This document shows, one piece after another, positions 8,079 through 14,885 of a stretch of 64,000 bases of DNA. The translations under genes were made by a program, and so were the position numbers. The notes below the pieces were generated by a model that saw only the letters and a program-made list of their open reading frames with translations, was not told where the DNA came from and did no database searches. Where the stretch lies: contig CAJTVU010000004.1 of NCBI GenBank assembly GCA_910580235.1, positions 248,001-312,000 on the forward strand, given 5' to 3'. How positions within the stretch are numbered: the first letter of the stretch is position 1; each line of letters opens with the position of its first letter. Source of the stretch: an uncultured Dorea sp. (GTDB lineage Bacteria; Bacillota; Clostridia; Lachnospirales; Lachnospiraceae).

Positions 8079-9233
8079 CTATACTAATAATAATTCTCGT
8101 ATACCCGCTATACAAATGTCGATCTCTGCTTTCGTATTGGAGGCGCTGAAGGCAAATCTTACAGTCCCCTGGGGGTATGTGCCAAGAGATTTATGTGCCA
8201 GCGGCGCACAGTGGAGCCCCACTCTTGTCATTATTCCGTAATTTGCTTCCAGCTCAAATGCCATCACTGCGTTGTCAGCATTCACAAAATCTAGAGACAC
8301 GACCGCCACTCTGTTATCGAGGCTCTGCTTTCCTGCAATACGGACGCCCGGAATCTCTCTCACTTGCTCTAAAAAATATGCTGTCAGCTCCATTTTCTTT
8401 CTATGTATCTCTTCCACGGTCACTTCCTCAATGTAGGAAAGGGCGGCATGCAGCCCGATAATCCCCGGAAGGTTCATCGTACCGCTCTCATATTTGTCAG
8501 GAAGGCTCTGCGGCATATCAAAGGAATCTGACCGGCTTCCTGTCCCTCCTGCGATCGTCGGCTCTAATACCCGGCAAAGACTTTCAGATATAAGAAAGCC
8601 GCCGATCCCCTGCGGCCCTAACAGCCCCTTATGCCCTGTAAATGCCAGGAAATCAATCTGGCATTCCTGCATATCTACATCCAGCGTCCCTGCGCTCTGA
8701 GCAGAATCTACTGCAAAAAATACGTGATGCCTGTTACAGATGCCTCCAATCTCCCTGATAGGCGCGACCGTTCCACATACGTTGGATGCATGGGAGGCAA
8801 CGATCGCTTTTGTATTAGCCTTTATCAGCATTTCTACATTGTCCGGGCTTAACATCCCTTCGGTGTCTGTCTGCGCCACGTCATAAGCCACCCCTATTTG
8901 TTCCAGCTGGCGAAGGGGACGCATAACTGCATTGTGCTCGATCCCCGTCACGATCACATGATCGCCCGGCTTTAGCAAGCCTTTTAAAAAGAAATTAATA
9001 GAATAAGTAATGCCCGGCGAAAATACCACGCACTTAGAATCCGGCGCATGAAAAAGGCGCGCCAGCTTCTCCCTCGTGTCCAGCACGACGCTTTCTACTT
9101 CGTAAGCGCCCTCATAATTACCACGATTAATGTTAAACGCTCCTTTTGTCAGGAACTCTGTCATCGCCTCCGCCACTCCTGGGGCCTTCGGCCATGACGT
9201 ACTTCCATTGTCAAAATAAATCTTATCCTCCAT
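8079..9233 (-). CDS. Cysteine desulfurase-family class V aminotransferase fold enzyme
   Basis: A 384-residue PLP enzyme of the EF2568-like branch of cysteine desulfurases. The Schiff-base lysine is K202 in FTGHKG, the PLP-contacting Asp is in FAVDSAQSAG, and the likely persulfide-forming Cys is C342 in GLHCAPLAH, a context seen in desulfurases rather than plain aminotransferases. It would abstract S (or Se) from cysteine (or selenocysteine). Its start overlaps the end of truA by 11 bases, implying translational coupling. It precedes the DCCP-DUF3343-activase genes by 133 bases, suggesting, but not proving, that it supplies sulfur to them. Confidence 0.87.
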   Translation of the reverse strand: MEDKIYFDNGSTSWPKAPGVAEAMTEFLTKGAFNINRGNYEGAYEVESVVLDTREKLARLFHAPDSKCVVFSPGITYSINFFLKGLLKPGDHVIVTGIEHNAVMRPLRQLEQIGVAYDVAQTDTEGMLSPDNVEMLIKANTKAIVASHASNVCGTVAPIREIGGICNRHHVFFAVDSAQSAGTLDVDMQECQIDFLAFTGHKGLLGPQGIGGFLISESLCRVLEPTIAGGTGSRSDSFDMPQSLPDKYESGTMNLPGIIGLHAALSYIEEVTVEEIHRKKMELTAYFLEQVREIPGVRIAGKQSLDNRVAVVSLDFVNADNAVMAFELEANYGIMTRVGLHCAPLAHKSLGTYPQGTVRFAFSASNTKAEIDICIAGIRELLLV

Positions 9234-9966
9234 AACGGATCTCCTTAAGCACCAGGCCTTCCGGGGGCGCGGTCACCCCTTGTGCCGTCCTCTCTTTTGC
9301 TTCCAGTATATCTTTCACCTTCTCCGGCGTGTAAAATCCTCGGCCCACCCGGATCAGGACGCCTGCGATGATCCGCACCATATTGTAGAGGAACCCGTTC
9401 CCCTTCACTCGTATGACGATTTCTCCTGCCTCTTTCTGGACTCCAATCTCATAGATCGTCCGCACGGTGTCCGACACATTCGTACGCACATTGCAGAAGC
9501 TGGCAAAATCATGTTCTCCTCTTAAATACGCTGCCCCTTCTCTCATCTTCTCCACATCCAGTGGGAACGACACAAAGGCGCTGTATCTTAATTTCAGTGG
9601 ATCAGGAACTTTTCCGTTATAGATATGATACTCGTATGTCTTCGTAATCTCCTCCTGATACCGCGGATGCCAGGACTCCTCCACCTCGTCCGAGCGCACG
9701 ATTACAATGTCCCGGGGCAGCTTCCGATTCAGAGCATAAGAAAACCTCTCTGCCGGAATAGAAGATTCCGTGTCAAAGACAGCTACGTTCCCAAGGGCAT
9801 GCACCCCGGAATCTGTCCGGCTGGCGCCGATGACGCGGATATCCTCCCCAGTGATGCGGCTGATACGGTCATTCAAGATCTCTTCAATTGTGATACCGTT
9901 GGGCTGTATCTGCCAGCCGCAGTACTCCGTCCCATCATAAGAGACGGTAAGCCGGATGCGACGCAT
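9223..9966 (-). CDS. truA: tRNA pseudouridine synthase TruA, second copy (ecfT-linked)
   Basis: A 247-residue TruA homologue with catalytic D52 in SRTDSGVHALGN and the N-terminal SYDGTEYCGWQ motif. This copy sits in the common Firmicute order ecfA1-ecfA2-ecfT-truA. It differs from the first copy (2147-2881) across most of its length, so the pair is not a recent duplication. Its 3' end overlaps the desulfurase-like gene by 11 bases. The 162-base gap to ecfT is filled by tandem hairpins. Confidence 0.93.
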   Translation of the reverse strand: MRRIRLTVSYDGTEYCGWQIQPNGITIEEILNDRISRITGEDIRVIGASRTDSGVHALGNVAVFDTESSIPAERFSYALNRKLPRDIVIVRSDEVEESWHPRYQEEITKTYEYHIYNGKVPDPLKLRYSAFVSFPLDVEKMREGAAYLRGEHDFASFCNVRTNVSDTVRTIYEIGVQKEAGEIVIRVKGNGFLYNMVRIIAGVLIRVGRGFYTPEKVKDILEAKERTAQGVTAPPEGLVLKEIRYGG

Positions 9967-9985
9967 AGGGTCCTCCTTTCTTCCG

Positions 9986-10131
9986 ATGGGACACCGCTTC
10001 CCAGTGTCCTTTTAGGGACGGGGCTTTTCTTTCGCAAGGACACCGCTTCGCAGTGTCCTTTTAGGGACGGGGCTTTTCTTTCGCAGGGACACCGCTTCGC
10101 AGTGTCCCTGCTCAGAAAACCCCCGTCCCTA
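9986..10131. repeat. Three tandem ~49-bp GGGACAC hairpin units closed by a long palindrome
   Basis: The unit GGGACACCGCTTC...GTGTCC...AGGGACGGGGCTTTTC recurs about every 49 bases, at roughly 9988, 10037 and 10086, the last two nearly identical. The third is enclosed in a larger hairpin: TAGGGACGGGG (10062-10072) pairs with CCCCGTCCCTA (10121-10131), with GCAGGGACAC/GTGTCCCTGC inside. The right end overlaps the ecfT stop codon. It may dampen read-through into truA. It belongs with the other GGGGAC palindromes in the window. Confidence 0.85.
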
Positions 10132-10953
10132 GAAGATCCACACGCGTAAGGGGACGTATCTCCCGATCGCCACTACTGCGACGGTGTATAGGATTACAAT
10201 CGTATACGCTATTCTGTCTCTTGTCTGGTAGCGCAGCGGCTTCATCTTTGTCCGCCCTTCGCCTCCCCGGTAGCATCTTGCCTCCATCGCCATGGCGAGG
10301 TCGTTGGCGCGGCGGAATGCGGATACGAACAGTGGCACGAGAATGGGGATCATGCTTTTTGCCCTCTGGATCATATTCCCGCTTTCAAGATCTGCGCCTC
10401 TTGCGATCTGCGCCTTCATAATCTTGTCTGTCTCTTCCAGAAGTATAGGGATGAACCGAAGAGCTATGGACATCATCATCGCTACATCATGTACCGGCAT
10501 ACGCACTTTCTCCAGCGGCTTCAGCAGGCTTTCAATGCCGTCCGTTAAGGCATTGGGCGTAGTCGTGAACGTCATAAGAGACGAGCCGATGATCAGGTAG
10601 ACCAGGCGCACCGCCATATAGACTGCCGTCCGAAGCCCTCCCTCCGTTATAGTAAATATCCATGCATGGAAGAGCACCGCTCCTTCTCTCGTGAGGAACA
10701 GATTGAAGACGACCGTTATCATGAGCAGGAATATAATGGGCTTCAGTCCCTTTACGATATAAGAGAACGGTACTTTCGATAATTTTATAATCGTCACAAG
10801 GAATACCGTCGCCACAACATATCCCGGCACGCTCCGGAACAAAAAAAGCGAGATCAGGTACAATAAAGTAGACACAAGCTTCACTCTCGGGTCAAGCCTG
10901 TGCAGGATGCTTTTTGCCGGATAATATTGTCCTATCGTAATGTCTCGGATCAT
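10129..10953 (-). CDS. ecfT: ECF transporter T component
   Basis: A 274-residue integral membrane protein linking the ATPases EcfA1/A2 to interchangeable substrate-binding S components. The N-terminal PAKSILHRLDPRVKL segment, several hydrophobic helices, and the cytoplasmic coupling motifs ARGADLES and MEARCYRGG are typical. The start overlaps the end of ecfA2 by four bases. Vitamin S components would be encoded elsewhere; one candidate, bioY, is at 19282 in this window, so the module is probably shared (group II ECF). Confidence 0.95.
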   Translation of the reverse strand: MIRDITIGQYYPAKSILHRLDPRVKLVSTLLYLISLFLFRSVPGYVVATVFLVTIIKLSKVPFSYIVKGLKPIIFLLMITVVFNLFLTREGAVLFHAWIFTITEGGLRTAVYMAVRLVYLIIGSSLMTFTTTPNALTDGIESLLKPLEKVRMPVHDVAMMMSIALRFIPILLEETDKIMKAQIARGADLESGNMIQRAKSMIPILVPLFVSAFRRANDLAMAMEARCYRGGEGRTKMKPLRYQTRDRIAYTIVILYTVAVVAIGRYVPLRVWIF

Positions 10954-11804
10954 TGTCTCTTCTCCAGTGCGCGCAGGATCTCATCTGCCGCCTCGTCTAC
11001 TGTCGTCACGTTCACATCAACATCTATCCCTTTTTCCTTCAGGTCATGCATAAGATACGTCACCTGGGGAGCTGCAAGCCCCACCTTCTCCAATTCTCTG
11101 TAATGGGCGAATACTTTCTTCGGCTCATCATTGTACATAACTTCACCGCCGTTCATCACGATGATCCGATCCGCGAACCTGGCGATGTCCTCCATACTGT
11201 GGGACACGAGGAGCACTGTCATATCCGTCTGCCTGTGGAGCCAGGCGATCTGCTCCAGTATATCGTCCCTGCCCTTCGGATCAAGCCCCGCCGTAGGCTC
11301 GTCCAGCACAAGCACCTTCGGGCGCATGGCAAGGACCCCTGCAATGGCCGCCCGCCGCTTCTGCCCGCCAGACAGCTCAAAAGGGGAAGAGCCATAATAT
11401 TTCTCCTTCAGCCCCACCAGCTCCAGAGCCTCCCTGGCGCGCGCCTTGCATTCCTCCGCGGACAGGCCCTGATTCTTAGGCCCGAAGCACACGTCTGTCA
11501 TCACGTCCACTTCGAACAGCTGATGCTCCGGGTACTGGAACACAAGCCCTACCTGGCTTCTTAGCTTCTTCCGGTCATACCCGTCCGCGTATATATCTTC
11601 TCCGTTATAGTACAGCTTCCCGGAAGTCGCCCGTATAAGCCCGTTAAAATGCTGGATCAGCGTGGACTTCCCCGAACCTGTATGGCCGATAATGCCTGCG
11701 AACTCTCCGTGCGGTATCTCCAGGCAGATATCCTTTAACGCCTGTTTCTCATAAGCCGTGCCTGGGCTGTATATATAATTCAGATGTTCTACTTTAATTG
11801 ACAT
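10950..11804 (-). CDS. ecfA2: ECF transporter ATPase A2
   Basis: A 284-residue ABC ATPase with Walker A GHTGSGKST, Q-loop VFQYPEHQLFE, signature LSGGQKRRAAIAG and Walker B VLVLDEPTAGLDP, followed by H in VSHSMED. It forms the heterodimer with EcfA1 beneath EcfT and energises vitamin uptake. It overlaps ecfA1 by 16 bases and ecfT by four, indicating a tightly coupled operon. Confidence 0.95.
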   Translation of the reverse strand: MSIKVEHLNYIYSPGTAYEKQALKDICLEIPHGEFAGIIGHTGSGKSTLIQHFNGLIRATSGKLYYNGEDIYADGYDRKKLRSQVGLVFQYPEHQLFEVDVMTDVCFGPKNQGLSAEECKARAREALELVGLKEKYYGSSPFELSGGQKRRAAIAGVLAMRPKVLVLDEPTAGLDPKGRDDILEQIAWLHRQTDMTVLLVSHSMEDIARFADRIIVMNGGEVMYNDEPKKVFAHYRELEKVGLAAPQVTYLMHDLKEKGIDVDVNVTTVDEAADEILRALEKRQ

Positions 11805-12646
11805 AAATATCCCACCAGCTCTTCTCTTCTTAAGATCCCTTTCGGTATGTCAAGCCCCCGCGCCCGAAGCTCATCTGCCAGTATAGTCGTCTGGGGCACG
11901 TCAAGGCGATAGCTTTTCAGCTCGTCTGACCGCGAGAAGACTTCCCGCGGCGTCCCTTCCATTACCACGCGCCCATGATCCATCACATACACCTTGTCCG
12001 CGTCAATGACCTCCTCCATATAGTGGGTGATGAGGATGACCGTCACTTTCTTCTTCTCCCTGAGCCTCTGCACCGTCTTTAATACTTCCTTGCGCCCTTC
12101 TGGATCCAGCATGGCAGTCGGCTCGTCCAGGACGATGCACTTCGGCTCCATCGCTACTACGCCTGCAATGGCCACCCGCTGCTTCTGGCCGCCAGACAGC
12201 TTGTTCGGTGAATGATGGCGGAAGGAGAGCATCCCTACCGCTTTCAGGCTCTCTTCTACCCGCTGCCATATCTCATCCGTAGGGACGCCTAAGTTCTCCG
12301 GCCCGAAGCCCACGTCCTCTTCCACGACCGTCCCGATAATCTGATTGTCGGGATTCTGGAACACCATGCCTGCAGACTGGCGGACATTCCACAGTTCTGC
12401 CGGCTCTTTCGTATTGCGGCCGTCCACCCACACAGCCCCTTCCGTGGGCGTAAGGATCGCGTTTATGTGCTTGGCAAGCGTCGACTTCCCGGAACCGTTA
12501 TGCCCAAGGATGGCAATGAACTGCCCCTCCTTCACATCTATATCCACTTCGTCTATGGCGCGGGACCTCCCTATGACATTCCCTTCTTCATCCCGCTTGT
12601 CATATTCATATACAAGTTTTTCTGTCTGGATCATCTCTATGGCCAT
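11789..12646 (-). CDS. ecfA1: ECF transporter ATPase A1
   Basis: A 285-residue ABC ATPase with Walker A GHNGSGKST, Q-loop MVFQNPDNQIIGTVVEEDV, signature LSGGQKQRVAIAG and Walker B CIVLDEPTAMLDP. The NQIIGT segment after the Q-loop is characteristic of EcfA1. It is the first of the three ECF genes, 22 bases after the cyclophilin gene. Confidence 0.95.
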   Translation of the reverse strand: MAIEMIQTEKLVYEYDKRDEEGNVIGRSRAIDEVDIDVKEGQFIAILGHNGSGKSTLAKHINAILTPTEGAVWVDGRNTKEPAELWNVRQSAGMVFQNPDNQIIGTVVEEDVGFGPENLGVPTDEIWQRVEESLKAVGMLSFRHHSPNKLSGGQKQRVAIAGVVAMEPKCIVLDEPTAMLDPEGRKEVLKTVQRLREKKKVTVILITHYMEEVIDADKVYVMDHGRVVMEGTPREVFSRSDELKSYRLDVPQTTILADELRARGLDIPKGILRREELVGYLCQLK

Positions 12647-12668
12647 ACCTTCTTACTTTGCTCTCTTC

Positions 12669-13187
12669 TTATGCTCTCTTCGGCTCCGGGTAATCTTCGC
12701 CGAATGTATCAACCGTCACTTTCTTCATCCTCTGCTCTTCCATCGGCCTGTCACTGTAATCCGTGGCAGTTCCTGCAATTTTATCCACCACGTCCATCCC
12801 CTCCGTAATCTTGCCGAACGCTGCATATGCGCCGTCAAGGTGCGGCGAATCCTTATGCATGATAAAGAACTGAGACCCTGCTGAATCAGGATGCATCGCC
12901 CTTGCCATGGACAGCACGCCTTCTGTATGCTTCAATCCATTCTGGAACCCGTTCTGAGAGAACTCGCCCGGGATCGTGTAGCCCGGCCCTCCGGTCCCCT
13001 GCCCTTGCGGACAGCCGCCCTGGATCATAAATCCCTCTATCACGCGATGGAAGATAAGTCCATCGTAATACCCGTCCTGGATCAGACTGATAAAATTATT
13101 CACTGTGTTCGGCGCTGCTTCCGGGTAAAGCTCCGCCTTCATAATGTCTCCATTCTCCATCTCAAATGTTACAACTGGATTCGCCAT
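12669..13187 (-). CDS. Cyclophilin-type peptidyl-prolyl cis-trans isomerase
   Basis: A 172-residue single-domain cyclophilin catalysing prolyl isomerisation. FHRVIEGFMIQGG, GPGYTIPGEF, SMARA and SAGSQFFIM are the core active-site blocks, including Arg of FHRV, Gln of MIQGG and Phe of QFFI. No signal peptide is visible, so it is probably cytoplasmic. The frame opens at 13211, but an AGAGGAAAA ribosome-binding site and homology favour ATG at 13187 (MANPVV). Confidence 0.93.
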   Translation of the reverse strand: MANPVVTFEMENGDIMKAELYPEAAPNTVNNFISLIQDGYYDGLIFHRVIEGFMIQGGCPQGQGTGGPGYTIPGEFSQNGFQNGLKHTEGVLSMARAMHPDSAGSQFFIMHKDSPHLDGAYAAFGKITEGMDVVDKIAGTATDYSDRPMEEQRMKKVTVDTFGEDYPEPKRA

Positions 13188-13217
13188 ATCTTTTTCCTCT
13201 CTTTTCCACAAATTATT

Positions 13218-13850
13218 TTATTTATTGTAACGGATATTCGTAAATTGTACAAGCCCGCCTTTGTCCTCATACCCGGTAGCCCACATTTCTTTTAGTGAAA
13301 ATGTGTCGCTGTGCCCATAAGTCGCCGTGTGCACAAGAAGATCGTCCCCCGCCTCCTCATAGCCCACAAGCAAGAACCAGTGCCAGATATAATCTTTAAA
13401 AATGTCTGTGTCCCTATGGCGAAGAAGAAGGTACGGGACAGGGAGCCCTCTGTCGATCTGCCCCTTTACCATGGCTCTGGCTTCTGTATAGGGACGCTTA
13501 CCGGAAAGTCCTTCCATCCCTACATAAGTATTATCTCCCGTCTCTTTATTCACATCCTCGATATACTTCCTGAAACCGTCTATGAACCACGATACTTCCC
13601 TCACTCCGTTCACCCTTGGCTTTATATAAGGCTTCATCTTCTGGCTAAAAGCAACATATTCTCGCTTCGTAAGGGCATGCACATCATATGGGTACAGATG
13701 GGGGCAGCCCATATAAAGAGCAAAATAAATGCTACAGTCACATGCCGTAGCCGCCGCACAGCCGCCTATATGCATGACAATATTCGTAAACCAGTCCTGA
13801 TTTCCGCCAAATGCGCCGTCTACATGAAAATATCGCAGCCTTTTCTCCAT
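13218..13850 (-). CDS. Protein with a possible C39/papain-like peptidase fold, function unknown
   Basis: I do not recognise a named family. In 210 residues the order matches a papain-like active site: N17-Q18, then C31 in GGCAAATACDCS, then H157 in IWHWFLLVGYEE and a polar HTATYGH stretch 20 residues on, as in C39_2-type proteins. Cys is frequent near the N-terminus (C31, C37, C39, C49). No signal peptide or membrane segment is seen. It lies 30 bases before the cyclophilin and may open the ECF transcript. Peptidase or acyltransferase activity is inferred from motif order only. Confidence 0.55.
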   Translation of the reverse strand: MEKRLRYFHVDGAFGGNQDWFTNIVMHIGGCAAATACDCSIYFALYMGCPHLYPYDVHALTKREYVAFSQKMKPYIKPRVNGVREVSWFIDGFRKYIEDVNKETGDNTYVGMEGLSGKRPYTEARAMVKGQIDRGLPVPYLLLRHRDTDIFKDYIWHWFLLVGYEEAGDDLLVHTATYGHSDTFSLKEMWATGYEDKGGLVQFTNIRYNK

Positions 13851-13915
13851 AATACCCTCCGTGTACGTTCTTCATATTACCACACCACTCTTTAAACTAC
13901 AACAGCCATCTCCAA

Positions 13916-13944
13916 TTGACTTCCCAATTCTTCTGTGCTACATT
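13916..13944 (+). promoter_or_regulatory. Sigma-A promoter of proC
   Basis: TTGACT (13916-13921), 17-base spacer, TACATT (13939-13944). Transcription should begin near 13951, at the foot of the leader hairpin described next. Confidence 0.7.
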
Positions 13945-13954
13945 TAACCCATCA

Positions 13955-14012
13955 TATGATACCGGGCAGGAGTGCGGGAGTGCATAGCACGCAGCAATCC
14001 GCAGGTATCATA
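13955..14012 (+). promoter_or_regulatory. Structured 5' leader hairpin of proC
   Basis: TATGATACC (13955-13963) is perfectly complementary to GGTATCATA (14004-14012). Nested inside are TGCGG/CCGCA and GTGC/GCAC with an ATA loop, with a purine-rich nine-base bulge on the 5' side (GGGCAGGAG). The RNA would start only a few bases before this fold, leaving about 50 bases to the proC start. No T-box motif (TGGNACCGCG) or other riboswitch core known to me is present. Confidence 0.55.
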
Positions 14013-14065
14013 GCCCCGAGTTTTGAGCCTTATCAAACAAATATACAAGAAAGAAGGTATGTAAA

Positions 14066-14860
14066 GTGAAGCTAGGATTTATCGGGACTGGGAACATGGC
14101 GTCCGCCATTATAGACGGGATTATAAAGCATGGCATGATCCCGGCATCAGAGATTATCGGGTCTGCTCTGTCAGAGGCAGGAAGAGAGCGCGCCAGACAG
14201 CAATTCGGCATCCATGTAACTGCAAGCAACACAGAAGTGGCAGAACGCGCCGACATACTTATTCTCTCAGTGAAGCCACAATTCTATGCAGATGTGATCC
14301 AGGAGATCAAAGGGCATGTAACCAACAGACAGATCGTCATTACGATCGCGCCGGGCAAGACTCTCTCATGGCTAAGAGAGCAATTTGGAAAAGATGTGAA
14401 GATCATCCGTACTATGCCCAACACCCCTGCCATGGCAGGCGCAGGAATGACAGCCATGTGCCCGGGCGAGCATCTGCAAGAGGAAGAGATCTCTTATGCC
14501 ATATCTCTCCTTGAAAGCTTCGGCCGCGTAGAGATCGTACCAGAACGCCTCATGGACGCTGTTACCGCTGTAAGCGGCAGCTCTCCGGCCTATGTATTCC
14601 TGTTTATCGAAGCAATGGCAGATGCCGCCGTGTCAGGCGGAATGCCAAGGCCGCAGGCATATAGGTTCGCCGCGCAGGCCGTTCTTGGAAGCGCCAAGCT
14701 GGTGCTCGACACTGGAAAGCATCCAGGAGAATTAAAAGACATGGTCTGCTCCCCGGCCGGCACTACGATCGAAGCCGTGCGGGCTTTGGAAGAGCGCGGC
14801 TTTAGAAGCGCCGTATTCGAGGCCATGAAAGTCTGCGAGGAAAAGTCCCGGAACATGTAG
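14066..14860 (+). CDS. proC: Pyrroline-5-carboxylate reductase
   Basis: A 264-residue NADPH-dependent enzyme for the last step of proline synthesis. The Rossmann GFIGTGNMASAI is at residues 3-14, followed by VKPQ, MPNTPAM, and the C-terminal SGSSPAYVF and SPAGTTIEAVRALEE substrate-site blocks. AAGAAGG serves as the ribosome-binding site before ATG at 14066. It stands alone on the plus strand behind its own promoter and structured leader. Confidence 0.96.
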   Translation: MKLGFIGTGNMASAIIDGIIKHGMIPASEIIGSALSEAGRERARQQFGIHVTASNTEVAERADILILSVKPQFYADVIQEIKGHVTNRQIVITIAPGKTLSWLREQFGKDVKIIRTMPNTPAMAGAGMTAMCPGEHLQEEEISYAISLLESFGRVEIVPERLMDAVTAVSGSSPAYVFLFIEAMADAAVSGGMPRPQAYRFAAQAVLGSAKLVLDTGKHPGELKDMVCSPAGTTIEAVRALEERGFRSAVFEAMKVCEEKSRNM

Positions 14861-14885
14861 GGCTGCACATTATGCAGCCCTCCTC

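Noticed and set aside
6401..9233. Selenoprotein or selenocysteine insertion in the DUF3343/desulfurase cluster
   Set aside because: No in-frame TGA is needed in any of the genes and the expected positions are Cys.
9986..10131. Tandem repeats as a CRISPR array
   Set aside because: Only three units, no unique spacers, and the entire unit repeats; each forms hairpins of the GGGGAC family.
13955..14012. T-box riboswitch before proC
   Set aside because: The T-box antiterminator motif and the stem I arrangement are absent, and the leader is too short.
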